Shown: positions 52,914 to 61,813 of the stretch, piece after piece
Numbering within the stretch: position 1 is the stretch's first letter
How the letters are laid out: every line of letters begins with the position of its first letter
Assembly: GCF_001305675.1 (NCBI RefSeq)
Contig: NZ_CP011853.1
Coordinates: 620,001 to 684,000, forward strand
Length of the DNA stretch: 64,000 nt
Reading direction: 5' to 3'
Source: Gordonia phthalatica
Lineage (GTDB): Bacteria > Actinomycetota > Actinomycetes > Mycobacteriales > Mycobacteriaceae
The notes under the pieces: model-generated
Told to the model about the DNA's origin: nothing
Seen by the model: the letters and a program-made list of their open reading frames with translations, nothing else
The model's database searches: none
Translations under genes and position numbers: made by a program

Positions 52914-54005
52914 GTGGATTTCGCCCTGGAGCCCGCCGCCGCTGCGGTCCGCGACGTCGCCGACGAGGTGATCAAGCGGCTGCAGCCCGACTGGGAGAGC
53001 AAGTTCGCCGACGACCTCGGCGGCTTCGATCATGCCGCGTGGGAGGCGCTCGTCGCGTCCGGCGTCACCGTTCTGCCGCTGCCGGAATCGCTCGGCGGTG
53101 ACGACCTGCAGATCGACGCGCTGGTCCCGTTGATGCAGCGGGCCGGGCACGACGCCGTCGTCGCACCGCTCATCGGAACCCTCGTGTCCGCACTGATGCT
53201 CGCGCGGTCGCCGGAGGCTAGTGCTCACGGTCGCTCCATCGCGGAGGGCGGCTGGCATGCCGTCGCGATCGGGGAGAACGGTCGTGCGCTCGGCGAACGA
53301 CCCGCCGCGACCCTCACCGGAACGGTCGACGGTGCCCGCCTCGACGGCGTCAAGACCGGCGTCCTCGCCGCCGAGGGCGCCGCCGCGATCGTCGTCGCCG
53401 CCGACCGCGGCACCGTCATCGTCCCGGCCGACGCACCGGGTGTCACGATCACCCGCACCGCGTCGTCGTCCGGTCAGGGCGAGTACCGGGTGGTGTTCGA
53501 CGCCGTCGAGATCCCGGTCGCCGACATCCTCGACCACGGCCCGCGTGCGGCGGTCGACGCCTACCGCGCGCTGCTCGCGGCCTACGCCGACGGCCTCGTC
53601 GCCGGCGCCATCGCCCGCACCGCGACGCACGTGTCGACCCGCGAGCAGTTCGGCAAGCCGATCGCCGCGTTCCAGGCCGTCGGCCAGCAGCTCGCCGACG
53701 TGTACGTGGTCTCGCGGACCATGAATCTGGTGGCGACCGCGGCCGCCTGGGATCTCGCCAACGGATCCGACGCGTCGGCCGACCTCGCGACCGCGATGTA
53801 CTGGGTCTCCGCCGAACTCCCCGCCACCCTGCGCACCATGACGCACCTGCACGGCGGGATCGGCGTGGACGTCACGTACCCACTGCACCGGTACTTCTCG
53901 CTGGTCAAGGACTTCGCGCGCCTCGCAGGCGGTGCGCACCAGACCCTGGACGTCCTCGCCGACGAGACCGTCCCGACCGGACGGGAGGCCGCCGCATGTT
54001 CGTAG
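52914..54005 (+). CDS. chsE1: Acyl-CoA dehydrogenase subunit ChsE1 (FadE28)
   Basis: A 363-residue acyl-CoA dehydrogenase-fold protein and the first gene of a conserved run (fadE28-fadE29-chsH2-chsH1-ltp2). In mycobacteria FadE28 and FadE29 form an alpha2beta2 heterotetramer that dehydrogenates the 3-carbon side chain (3-oxo-4-pregnene-20-carboxyl-CoA). Sequence features are an N-terminal helical domain and the C-terminal REQFGKPIAAFQAVGQQLAD and HLHGGIG segments. GTG 52914 has GAGGAGGAG 3-5 bases upstream and a KstR box 18 bases upstream. It overlaps the next gene by 10 bases. Confidence 0.92.
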   Translation: MDFALEPAAAAVRDVADEVIKRLQPDWESKFADDLGGFDHAAWEALVASGVTVLPLPESLGGDDLQIDALVPLMQRAGHDAVVAPLIGTLVSALMLARSPEASAHGRSIAEGGWHAVAIGENGRALGERPAATLTGTVDGARLDGVKTGVLAAEGAAAIVVAADRGTVIVPADAPGVTITRTASSSGQGEYRVVFDAVEIPVADILDHGPRAAVDAYRALLAAYADGLVAGAIARTATHVSTREQFGKPIAAFQAVGQQLADVYVVSRTMNLVATAAAWDLANGSDASADLATAMYWVSAELPATLRTMTHLHGGIGVDVTYPLHRYFSLVKDFARLAGGAHQTLDVLADETVPTGREAAACS

Positions 54006-55162
54006 CGTTCACCGACGAGCAGATCGCACTCCGCGACGAGCTCCGCACCTACTTCGCCGGCCTCATCAGCCCCGACGAGGAGCGCACCATGCGCACCGAG
54101 CGGCACGGCCCCACCTACCGGAACGTCATCGCCCGCATGGGCGCGGACGGCTGGTTGGGCGTCGGCTGGCCGACCGAGTTCGGCGGCAAGGGCTTCGGCG
54201 AGATCGAGCAGCAGATCTTCACCAACGAGGCCGTCCGAGCCGACATCCCGCTGCCGTCGGTCACCCTGCAGACCGTGGGTCCCACCCTGCAGCGCTACGG
54301 CACCCAGGAGCAGAAGGACTTCTTCCTCCCGAAGATCCTCGAGGGCACCGTCCACTTCGCGATCGGCTACACCGAGCCCGACGCGGGCACCGACCTCGCG
54401 TCGCTCACCACGCGCGCGGTCGTCGACCCGGCGACCGGCGACTACATCGTCAACGGCCAGAAGATCTTCACCACCGGCGGCCACGACGCCGACTACATCT
54501 GGCTGGCCTGCCGCACGGATGCGGACGCCCCCAAGCACAAGGGCATCTCGATCCTCATCGTGGACACGAAGGATCCGGGCTTCACCTGGACGCCGATCAT
54601 CACCGCCGACGGCGCCCACCACGTCAACGCCACCTACTACAACGACGTCCGCGTGCCCGCGAGCATGCGCGTGTGCGAGGAGGGCGACGGCTGGAAGCTG
54701 ATCACCACGCAGCTCAACCACGAACGCGTCATGCTCGGGCCGTCGGGCCGCATCGGCGGACTCGAAGACCGCGTCCGCGCCTGGGCCACCGCCGCCCAGC
54801 ACGAGGGCGCGCCCGTCATCGAGCACCAGCGCGTGCGTCGGCTGCTCGCCCAGATCGGCGCCTACGAACGGCTCAACGAACTGCTCAACTGGCAGGTCGC
54901 GTCGAACGGGGAGATCTCGATGGCCGACGCCGCCGCGACCAAGGTGTTCTCCACCGAACGACTGCAGGTGATCTACCGGCTGATCGACGACGTCGTCGGG
55001 CACTACGGCGACTTCTCCGACCCGGTGACCGCCGAGTTCGTCGACTGGCTCGACATGCAGGCCAAACGCAACGTCGTCATCACCTTCGGCGGCGGCGTCA
55101 ACGAGGTCATGCGCGACATGATCGGCACGGCCGGGCTCGGCCTGCCCCGGATCAAGCGATAG
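53996..55162 (+). CDS. chsE2: Acyl-CoA dehydrogenase subunit ChsE2 (FadE29)
   Basis: A 388-residue partner of ChsE1, the same length as mycobacterial FadE29. It has YTEPDAGTDLASLTT (FAD-binding) and the ATKVFSTERLQ and FGGGVNEVMRDMIGTAGLGLPR C-terminal segments. The two halves of the FAD site are shared between the subunits. Its start lies within the last codons of chsE1 (10-base overlap), with GGGAGG upstream. It is followed 10 bases later by chsH2. Confidence 0.93.
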   Translation: MFVAFTDEQIALRDELRTYFAGLISPDEERTMRTERHGPTYRNVIARMGADGWLGVGWPTEFGGKGFGEIEQQIFTNEAVRADIPLPSVTLQTVGPTLQRYGTQEQKDFFLPKILEGTVHFAIGYTEPDAGTDLASLTTRAVVDPATGDYIVNGQKIFTTGGHDADYIWLACRTDADAPKHKGISILIVDTKDPGFTWTPIITADGAHHVNATYYNDVRVPASMRVCEEGDGWKLITTQLNHERVMLGPSGRIGGLEDRVRAWATAAQHEGAPVIEHQRVRRLLAQIGAYERLNELLNWQVASNGEISMADAAATKVFSTERLQVIYRLIDDVVGHYGDFSDPVTAEFVDWLDMQAKRNVVITFGGGVNEVMRDMIGTAGLGLPRIKR

Positions 55163-55172
55163 GGGACCGGAC

Positions 55173-56210
55173 ATGACCCTCACACCCCAGTCCACGCCGG
55201 AGGAGATCCTCGCGGCCGCCGAGACCGTCAAGGCTCGCGGCGCCAGCGCCCCGCGCGCCGGCCGCGATCCCATCAACCAGCCGATGATCAACAACTGGTT
55301 GGAGGCGATGGAGGACGCCAACCCGATCTACGTCGACGACGACGCCGCCCGCGCCGCCGGGCACCCGGGCGTCGTCGCGCCGCCCGCCATGGCGCAGGTC
55401 TGGACCATGCGCGGCCTGCACGGCACGCGCACCGACGACGATCCGCTGGGCCTGGCCACGGAGCTCTTCGACGACGCCGGCTACACCTCGGTGGTCGCCA
55501 CCAACTGCGACACCGTCTATCACCGCTACACCCGGCCGGGTGAGGAGGTGACCATCTCGTCGGAGCTGACCGACGTGGTGGGCCCCAAGCAGACCGCACT
55601 CGGCGAGGGCTGGTTCTTCACCACGCGCAACACCTGGCGGGTGCGGGCGAGCGGAGCGACGGGGGACGATGCAGGCGAGACGGTCGCCGAGATGGACTTC
55701 CGGATCCTCAAGTTCCGGCCCGCGGCTGCTGCGCCCGCTGAGGCCGAGTCCGCGTCGGCGTACGACGACCTCGATCCCACCAAGCTGATCCGGCCGTCCG
55801 CCTCCCGCGACACCCAGTTCTTCTGGGACGGCGTCGCCGCGCACGAACTGCGGATCCAGAAGCTCCCGGACGGCTCGCTCCATCACCCGCCGATCCCCGC
55901 GACGTGGACCGAGCGCGACGCCGACGGTCGGTTCCCCGGCACCGACTACGTCGTCGCCTCGGGCACCGGCACCGTCTACAGCTACGTCGTGCACCACGCC
56001 CCGCGCGTGCCCGGTCGCGAACTGCCGTTCGTCGTCGCGCTCGTGGAACTCGACGAGGGCGTCCGAATGCTCGGTCAGCTCCGCGGTGTGGACCCCGAGA
56101 CCGTCGCCATCGGCCAGCCGGTCGAGGTGGAGTTCCTCGACTTCCCGGCCGACGACGACAACGACCAGCCCTGGCACCTGTACGCCTGGCGGGCGAAGGA
56201 GGCGAAGTGA
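55173..56210 (+). CDS. chsH2: ChsH2: MaoC-like plus DUF35 protein of the side-chain hydratase
   Basis: A 345-residue protein. The N-terminal MaoC-like domain (about 1-185, ANPIYVDDDAARAAGHPG) lacks the catalytic residues and supports ChsH1. A C-terminal DUF35 OB-fold (about 200-345) contains FWDGVAAHELRIQ. The DUF35 zinc-ribbon Cys residues are absent. In mycobacteria ChsH1-ChsH2 hydrates the steroid C20-22 enoyl-CoA, and the DUF35 domain binds the Ltp2 aldolase. It overlaps chsH1 by 4 bases (GTGA). Confidence 0.93.
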   Translation: MTLTPQSTPEEILAAAETVKARGASAPRAGRDPINQPMINNWLEAMEDANPIYVDDDAARAAGHPGVVAPPAMAQVWTMRGLHGTRTDDDPLGLATELFDDAGYTSVVATNCDTVYHRYTRPGEEVTISSELTDVVGPKQTALGEGWFFTTRNTWRVRASGATGDDAGETVAEMDFRILKFRPAAAAPAEAESASAYDDLDPTKLIRPSASRDTQFFWDGVAAHELRIQKLPDGSLHHPPIPATWTERDADGRFPGTDYVVASGTGTVYSYVVHHAPRVPGRELPFVVALVELDEGVRMLGQLRGVDPETVAIGQPVEVEFLDFPADDDNDQPWHLYAWRAKEAK

Positions 56211-56623
56211 GCACCACGAGTACCGAGGTGGGGACCATCGAGGTGGGGCAGGCCCTGCCACCGCTGGTGATCGACGCGACCCCGACGTTCGTCGTCGCGA
56301 CCGCCCTGGCGACCCGCGACTTCCAGGACGTCCACCACGACCGCGACCTGGCCCACCAGAAGGGCTCCAAGGACATCTTCGTCAACATCCTGACGGACAC
56401 GGGTCTGGTGGAGCGTTTCGTCACCGACTGGGCGGGCCCGCGCGCCCGGATCACCGGCATCAAGCTCAAGCTCGGCGTGCCCTGGTACGCCTACGACACC
56501 CTCACCTTCACCGGCGAGGTCACCGCGGTGGACGGGAGCGCGATCACCGTCGCGGTGACCGGCACCAACGCTCTCGGCAAGCATGTGATCTCCACGGTCA
56601 CCTTCACCCGCGAGGAGGCGTGA
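56207..56623 (+). CDS. chsH1: ChsH1: MaoC-like enoyl-CoA hydratase subunit
   Basis: A 138-residue single hotdog domain. The hydratase segment RDFQDVHHDRDLA gives the Asp and His of the catalytic pair, and KGSKDIFVNIL follows. It pairs with ChsH2 to hydrate 3-oxo-4,17-pregnadiene-20-carboxyl-CoA. Its GTG overlaps the chsH2 stop and its TGA overlaps the ltp2 ATG (TGATG), so the three are translationally coupled. Confidence 0.93.
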   Translation: MSTTSTEVGTIEVGQALPPLVIDATPTFVVATALATRDFQDVHHDRDLAHQKGSKDIFVNILTDTGLVERFVTDWAGPRARITGIKLKLGVPWYAYDTLTFTGEVTAVDGSAITVAVTGTNALGKHVISTVTFTREEA

Positions 56624-57801
56624 TGACCGACCGCACCCTGTCCGGGAAGGCGGCGATCGCCGGCATCGGCGCCACCGACTTCTCCAAGAACTCCGGCCGC
56701 AGCGAACTGCGACTGGCCGCCGAATGCGTCAACGCCGCGCTCGCCGACGCGGGTCTGACCGCCGCCGACGTCGACGGCCTGGTGACCTTCACGATGGACA
56801 CCAACATGGAGATCGCCGTCGCCCGCGCCACCGGCATCCCCGAACTGAAGTACTTCTCGCGGATCCACTACGGCGGCGGGGCCGCTGCGTCGACCGTGCA
56901 GCAGGCGGCCATGGCCGTCGCGACCGGCGTGTGCGACGTCGTGGTCGCCTACCGCGCCTTCAACGAGCGGTCGGGGCATCGCTTCGGTCAGGTCAGCAAG
57001 GACGTCGCCAACCAGGCCAACTCCTCGGGCGCCGACAACGCCTTCTCGTATCCCCACGGCCTCTCGACGCCCGCTGGGTTCGTCGCGATGGTCGCGCAGC
57101 GCTACATGCACGAGTACGGCGCCACCAGCGAGGACTTCGGTCGCATCGCCGTCGTCGACCGCAAGCACGCCGCCGTGAACCCGAACGCCTTCTTCTACGG
57201 CAAGCCGATCACCCTCGAGGACCACCAGAACTCGCGGTACATCGCCGAGCCGCTGCATCTGCTGGACTGCTGTCAGGAGTCCGACGGCGGCGTGGCACTC
57301 GTCATCGTCTCGCCCGAACGCGCCAGGGACCTGAAGCAGAAGCCGGTCACGATCGCCGGCGCGGCGTCGGGCAGCGGTCGCGACCAGTTCATCATGACCA
57401 GCTACTACCGCGATGCGCTGCCGGAGCTGGAGGAGATGGGCCTGGTCGGGCGACAGCTGTACGCGCAGTCCGGGCTCGGGCCGTCGGACATCGACATGGC
57501 CGTCCTCTACGACCACTTCACGCCCTACACGCTGATCCAGCTCGAGGAGCTGGGCTTTTGTGAACGCGGCGAGGCGAAGGACTTCGTCTCCCAGCCCGGC
57601 GCATTGGAGGTCGGCGGCGCGCTGCCGCTGAACACGCACGGCGGCCAGCTCGGCGAGGCCTACATCCACGGGATGAACGGCATCGCCGAGGGCGTGCGCC
57701 AGCTGCGCGGCACCTCCGTCAACCAGGTCGACGGCGCCGAGCGCGTCCTCGTCACCGCGGGCGCCGGCGTGCCCACCTCCGGCCTCATCCTCACCGCCTG
57801 A
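56623..57801 (+). CDS. ltp2: Ltp2: thiolase-like steroid aldolase
   Basis: A 392-residue thiolase-superfamily protein that lacks the usual nucleophilic Cys. Ltp2 family members act as retro-aldolases with ChsH2, releasing propionyl-CoA and androstenedione from the C20 side-chain intermediate. Features include GIGATDFSKNSGRSE at the N-terminus, the YDHFTPYTLIQLEELGFC segment with candidate catalytic Tyr, and the C-terminal NTHGGQLGEAYIHGMNGI. It completes the chsE1-chsE2-chsH2-chsH1-ltp2 module. Confidence 0.93.
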   Translation: MTDRTLSGKAAIAGIGATDFSKNSGRSELRLAAECVNAALADAGLTAADVDGLVTFTMDTNMEIAVARATGIPELKYFSRIHYGGGAAASTVQQAAMAVATGVCDVVVAYRAFNERSGHRFGQVSKDVANQANSSGADNAFSYPHGLSTPAGFVAMVAQRYMHEYGATSEDFGRIAVVDRKHAAVNPNAFFYGKPITLEDHQNSRYIAEPLHLLDCCQESDGGVALVIVSPERARDLKQKPVTIAGAASGSGRDQFIMTSYYRDALPELEEMGLVGRQLYAQSGLGPSDIDMAVLYDHFTPYTLIQLEELGFCERGEAKDFVSQPGALEVGGALPLNTHGGQLGEAYIHGMNGIAEGVRQLRGTSVNQVDGAERVLVTAGAGVPTSGLILTA

Positions 57802-57847
57802 CCCACCACGTCCGACTCGTCGGCCCTCCCAAGGAGATCTAAGAAAG

Positions 57848-59470
57848 ATGAAGTTCAACCTCGCAGACGTCTTCGAGACCGTCGCCGACGCCGTATCCGA
57901 CCGCGTGGTCCTCACGTGGGAAGGCCAGGACATCACCTATGCCGAGCTGGATCGGCTGGCCAACCAGGTGGCGCACAACTTCGCCGCCCACGGTGTCGGC
58001 AAGGACGACAACGTCGCCCTGTACCTCAAGAACAGCGTCGAGCACGTCACCTCGCTGCTCGGCCTGATCAAGATCCGCGCGGTCCCGGTCAACGTCAACT
58101 ACCGCTACACCGACGCCGAGCTGGAGTACATCTTCGACAACTCCGACTCCGCCGCCATCGTCGTCGAACTTCCCGAGCATCAGCGCAGCGTCGCCGAGCT
58201 CATGCCGAAACTGCCGGAGCTGCGCACCGTCTTCGTCCTCGGCGACGTGGTGGACGAGTTGACCGCCGCGGCCGCTGCGCTGGACGGTCGGACCGTCGAG
58301 ATCGTCGATTTCAACGAGTTCCAGGGCCGGCCCACCGAGCGCGATTTCGAGGCCCGCACCGGTGAGGAGATCTACATGATCTACACCGGCGGCACCACCG
58401 GCTACCCGAAGGGCGTCATGTGGCAGCACGACGACTTCTTCCGCAAGCCGATCTCCGGCGGCAACCCGTACGGTCCGCCGCGCGCCGACCTCGCGGAGCT
58501 GGCCAAGGAAGTCCAGAACTTCCCGTCGATGTCGTTCCTCATCGCCGCGCCGCTGATGCACGGTGCCGCGTCGTACTCGCTGTTCACGTTCATCTCGCTG
58601 GGCAGTCGCCTGATCCTGGAGCGCGACTTCGACGCGGCCAAGATCATCCGCAACATCGGCCGCGACAAGACCCAGATGATCCTGATCGTCGGCGACGCCA
58701 TGGGCATGCCGCTGGTCGACGAGATGGAGAAGCAGAAGGACACCGCAGACTTCTCCACCCTGTTCTCGGTCACCTCCGGCGGTGCGCTGTGGAGCCAGAG
58801 CTGCCGCGAACGGATGCTCGCGGTCAAGCCCGACCTGCTGCTGCGCGACAACTTCGGCGCCTCCGAGTCGGGCAACGACGGCGAGATCAAGATGGACGAG
58901 AACGGCAACCTGATGGTGCCGCCGACCGACCGCATGATGGTCGTCGACGAGAAGTTCGAGCGGATCACCGAGCCCAACCAGGTCGGGCACATCGCGCGCA
59001 TCGGCAACATTCCGCTCGGCTACTACAAGGACCCGGAGAAGACCGCCCGCACGTTCCCGACACTGGAAGACGGCACGCGGATCTCGGTGCTCGGCGACAT
59101 GGGCTACGTCCGCGAGGACGGCAGCATCATCTTCCTGGGCCGCGGCAGCCAGTGCATCAACACCGGCGGCGAGAAGGTCTATGCCGAAGAGGTCGAGGGT
59201 GCGCTGCACGCCCACCCGGCCGTCGCCGACGCGCTGGTCGTGCCCGCGCCGGATCCCAAGTACGGGCAGCGGGTCGCCGCCGTGATCTCGCTGAAGCCCG
59301 GGGCCGCCGAGCCGTCGCTGGAGGAGATCCAGGAGCACGCCCGCAAGACCCTCGCCCGCTACAAGGTGCCGCGCACCGTCGTCATCGTCGACGAAGTCAA
59401 GCGCAGCCCCGCGGGCAAGGCCGACTACAAGTGGGCCAAGGCTACGGCCGCCGACGGGGTCACCGTCTGA
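57848..59470 (+). CDS. Acyl-CoA synthetase (FadD, steroid side-chain type)
   Basis: A 540-residue ANL-family ligase forming an acyl-AMP and then an acyl-CoA. It carries the P-loop YTGGTTGYPKG (residues 179-189), GDMGYV in the hinge region, and the A10 Lys in KRSPAGKADYKW. The overall pattern, particularly GNIPLGYYKDPEKTARTF and INTGGEKVYAEEVE, is like FadD19/FadD17 of cholesterol clusters. It follows ltp2 by 46 bases with AGGAGAT before the ATG. Activation of a cholesterol side-chain acid is likely; the chain length is unknown. Confidence 0.87.
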   Translation: MKFNLADVFETVADAVSDRVVLTWEGQDITYAELDRLANQVAHNFAAHGVGKDDNVALYLKNSVEHVTSLLGLIKIRAVPVNVNYRYTDAELEYIFDNSDSAAIVVELPEHQRSVAELMPKLPELRTVFVLGDVVDELTAAAAALDGRTVEIVDFNEFQGRPTERDFEARTGEEIYMIYTGGTTGYPKGVMWQHDDFFRKPISGGNPYGPPRADLAELAKEVQNFPSMSFLIAAPLMHGAASYSLFTFISLGSRLILERDFDAAKIIRNIGRDKTQMILIVGDAMGMPLVDEMEKQKDTADFSTLFSVTSGGALWSQSCRERMLAVKPDLLLRDNFGASESGNDGEIKMDENGNLMVPPTDRMMVVDEKFERITEPNQVGHIARIGNIPLGYYKDPEKTARTFPTLEDGTRISVLGDMGYVREDGSIIFLGRGSQCINTGGEKVYAEEVEGALHAHPAVADALVVPAPDPKYGQRVAAVISLKPGAAEPSLEEIQEHARKTLARYKVPRTVVIVDEVKRSPAGKADYKWAKATAADGVTV

Positions 59471-59505
59471 CGGAGTCATCGACCGACTCTTCTGAAACCG
59501 CGCAA

Positions 59506-59550
59506 CGTTGGCGCTTTTCGTCGCATCCAGTACGACGAAAAGCGCCAACG
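59506..59550. repeat. 18-bp perfect inverted repeat, hairpin
   Basis: CGTTGGCGCTTTTCGTCG (59506-59523) and CGACGAAAAGCGCCAACG (59533-59550) pair around CATCCAGTA. It lies after the acyl-CoA synthetase and before the lipoprotein gene. The T/A run is in the stem, not after it, so it is not a standard terminator. Confidence 0.65.
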
Positions 59551-59667
59551 TGCGTCGTTTTCGGCTCGGTTCGCCGAGCCCGCCGCATCGGTATCTCGCG
59601 TCGCGACTCTTCGGGCGTTCGGTCGGTCTAGACTTCGATGACTTGTTCCCGACTGAACGGACAGACG

Positions 59668-60015
59668 ATGAAATTCCGGGTTCTTCTGGCGGCTCCGCTG
59701 ATCGCGGGCGTCGCACTCCTGTCGGCGTGCGGCGGCAGTGACGACAGCGGTTCGGCGGACAAATCCGACGCCGCGACTCAGACCTATCTGAAGGTCGTGA
59801 ACTCGTCGGGCACGTCGTTCGCGAACGATGACGACGCAGTCGACGCAGGTAAGAAGGTCTGCTCCGACCTGAAGTCCGGGACCTCCATGCTCGACGTCAC
59901 CAAGGATCTGGAGTCGAAGGCCGGCGGGCAACAGCAGGCGATGATGGTCGCCAGCGCGGCGATCGGCGCGTTCTGCCCCGATCAGCTGGACAAGGTCGGC
60001 GCGCCCCACAACTGA
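59668..60015 (+). CDS. DUF732-family lipoprotein
   Basis: A 115-residue protein with signal peptide and lipobox LLSAC (Cys about residue 21), followed by a Gly/Ser/Asp linker and a small helical domain with two Cys (KKVCSDL and GAFCPDQ) that probably form a disulfide. DUF732 proteins are common mycobacterial exported proteins of unknown role. A TAGACT hexamer about 34 bases upstream may be the -10. It is convergent with the ABC-F gene 9 bases away. Confidence 0.8.
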   Translation: MKFRVLLAAPLIAGVALLSACGGSDDSGSADKSDAATQTYLKVVNSSGTSFANDDDAVDAGKKVCSDLKSGTSMLDVTKDLESKAGGQQQAMMVASAAIGAFCPDQLDKVGAPHN

Positions 60016-60024
60016 GCCCGCTTC

Positions 60025-61638
60025 TCACGGCAGTTCGGCGCGCTGCTGCAGGCCGCCGTCGCCGTCGAGTTCCACGACGGTGTCCAGCCCCAGTGTCTGC
60101 AGGAACGGATAGTCGTGGCTCACGACGATGAGGGCGCCGCGGTAGGCGTTGAGGGCCTCGGCGAGGTGCTCCACGCTGGCGACGTCCAGGTTGTTGGTGG
60201 GCTCATCGAGGATCAGCACCTGTGACGGCGGCTCCGCGAACAGCAGCTTGGCCAGGCAGACACGGAATCGTTCGCCGCCGGACAGGGTCGACACCGGGCG
60301 ATCGACGGCGGCACCGCGCAGCAGCAGTCGCGCGAGGTGATTCCGGATCTGACCGGACTCGGCATCCGGTGCCACCGCATGCACGTTGTCGAGTGCGCTG
60401 GCGTCTTCGTCGAGGCCGTCCAACCGCTGCGGCAGGTAGCCCGCGCGGTCGGTGAGGAGCGTGCCGCCGATGTGGCCTGCGGTCGGCTCGGCACCGGTCA
60501 CCATCTGTTCCAGAAGGGTGGTCTTGCCCGCGCCGTTGGGGCCGACGACCGCCACGCGTTCGGGCCCCTGCACGATCACCGTGCGGTCGCCGTCGGTGAA
60601 CTCGGCGATCCGTCGGCTGCGCGGGACTGCGGGGTCGGGGAGTTCCAGACTGATGTGGTCGTCGTCCCGGAGGCGGGCGTCAGCGGCGTCGACCGCGGCC
60701 TGCGCGGCGTCGACCCGCTGGTCGAGCCCGGACCGCAGCGAGGCTGCCGAGTTCTGCGCGTTGTTCGCGCGCATCCCCTGAATGATCTTGGGGATGCCGC
60801 CGTCGCGCGCCGCCTTCTTCGCGGTGCGCTCCCGGCGAGCGAGCTTGGTCTCGGCCTCGACCCGCTGCCGCTTCTCGGTCTTCAAGGTCTGCTGGGCACT
60901 GCGTGCGGCCTGCGCGGCGGCGGCCTGCTCTTGCTCCAGGTGTGCCTTCCACTCGCTGTAGGGGCCGCCGAAGGTCTCGACCCGGCCGGCGTGCAGTTCG
61001 GCGGTGTGCTGCATCCGCTCCAGCAGTTCCAAGTCGTGGCTGACGACCACCAGAGTGCCCGGCCAGTCGTCGATCATCTCCGCGAGCCGTGCGCGGGTGG
61101 GGCGGTCCAGATTGTTGGTGGGTTCGTCGAGCAGGGTGACGGCAGTGCGCCGCAGGCGGAGGCCGGTGACCGCGACCAGCATTGCCTCGCCGCCGGAGAG
61201 TTCGGCGACGCTGCGATCGAGGTCCGCAGCAGAGAAACCGATGCGGCTCAACCCCTCGTCGGCGCGGGCCTCGATGTCCCAGTCGTCGCCGATCACGTCG
61301 AAGTGCTTCGGATCGGCGTCGCCGGACTCGATGGCCCGCAGCGCGGTCAGCACGTCGGCGATGCCGAGCAGATCGGCGACCGTGGCGGAGGCGGCGAGGG
61401 TCAGGTCCTGCGGCAGGTAACCGACGTCGCCCGCGACGTCGATCCGACCGGACGTCGGTGTGAGTCGCCCGGCGATCAGCTTGAGCAGCGTGGACTTTCC
61501 GGAGCCGTTGCGGCCGACGAGGCCGGTCCGGCCGGGGTTGAACGCGCCGTCGACGCCGGACAGCGCGATGCTGCCGTCGGGCCAGGCGAAGGAGACGTCG
61601 CGCAGAGTGATCGACGACGCGGAGGAACTGGAAGACAT
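60025..61638 (-). CDS. ABC-F family ATPase
   Basis: A 537-residue soluble protein with two ABC ATPase domains and no membrane segment. Walker A motifs are GRNGSGKST and GPNGAGKTT. The signature motifs are SGGEAM and SGGERF. The Walker B Asp/Glu are in LLDEPTNNLD and ILDEPTNNLD. An interdomain linker is rich in Gln/Glu/Arg/Lys (about residues 235-310). Such proteins act on the ribosome, some conferring antibiotic resistance. A ribosome-binding site AGGAGG lies upstream, and the 5' leader holds a short open frame and hairpin suggesting attenuation. Confidence 0.92.
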   Translation of the reverse strand: MSSSSSASSITLRDVSFAWPDGSIALSGVDGAFNPGRTGLVGRNGSGKSTLLKLIAGRLTPTSGRIDVAGDVGYLPQDLTLAASATVADLLGIADVLTALRAIESGDADPKHFDVIGDDWDIEARADEGLSRIGFSAADLDRSVAELSGGEAMLVAVTGLRLRRTAVTLLDEPTNNLDRPTRARLAEMIDDWPGTLVVVSHDLELLERMQHTAELHAGRVETFGGPYSEWKAHLEQEQAAAAQAARSAQQTLKTEKRQRVEAETKLARRERTAKKAARDGGIPKIIQGMRANNAQNSAASLRSGLDQRVDAAQAAVDAADARLRDDDHISLELPDPAVPRSRRIAEFTDGDRTVIVQGPERVAVVGPNGAGKTTLLEQMVTGAEPTAGHIGGTLLTDRAGYLPQRLDGLDEDASALDNVHAVAPDAESGQIRNHLARLLLRGAAVDRPVSTLSGGERFRVCLAKLLFAEPPSQVLILDEPTNNLDVASVEHLAEALNAYRGALIVVSHDYPFLQTLGLDTVVELDGDGGLQQRAELP

Positions 61639-61664
61639 GGAGGAGGTCCTTCTACAGAGGAAGT

Positions 61665-61690
61665 CGTCGCGCGCTCAGACAGGCGCGACG
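61665..61690 (-). other. Leader hairpin between uORF and ABC-F gene
   Basis: CGTCGCGC (61665-61672) pairs with GCGCGACG (61683-61690). On the minus strand it lies between the leader frame and the ribosome-binding site, a position suited to attenuation control. Confidence 0.45.
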
Positions 61691-61722
61691 GACTGTGGAC
61701 AGACGGGTGCCGTGTGACGGCG

Positions 61723-61758
61723 TCAGATTCTGTCGACCTCGATCTCCACGTCGGCCAC
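61723..61758 (-). CDS. Leader peptide candidate upstream of the ABC-F gene
   Basis: A short frame encoding VADVEIEVDRI, or VEIEVDRI from its second GTG (61749). The second GTG lies exactly 7 bases after a TAGGGT hexamer, the spacing of a leaderless start. The frame is followed by a hairpin and then the ABC-F gene, as in translational-attenuation leaders. Existence of the peptide is inferred from signals alone. Confidence 0.4.
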   Translation of the reverse strand: MADVEIEVDRI

Positions 61759-61813
61759 CCTACCTGACGTGACTCTGCGGGTGCACTCGAATATCGGTCG
61801 GGGCTCGGGCCGG

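Noticed and set aside
50654..53002. Minus-strand frame of about 782 codons opposite the FadE34-like gene
   Set aside because: It contradicts strong family evidence on the plus strand and has no start signals.
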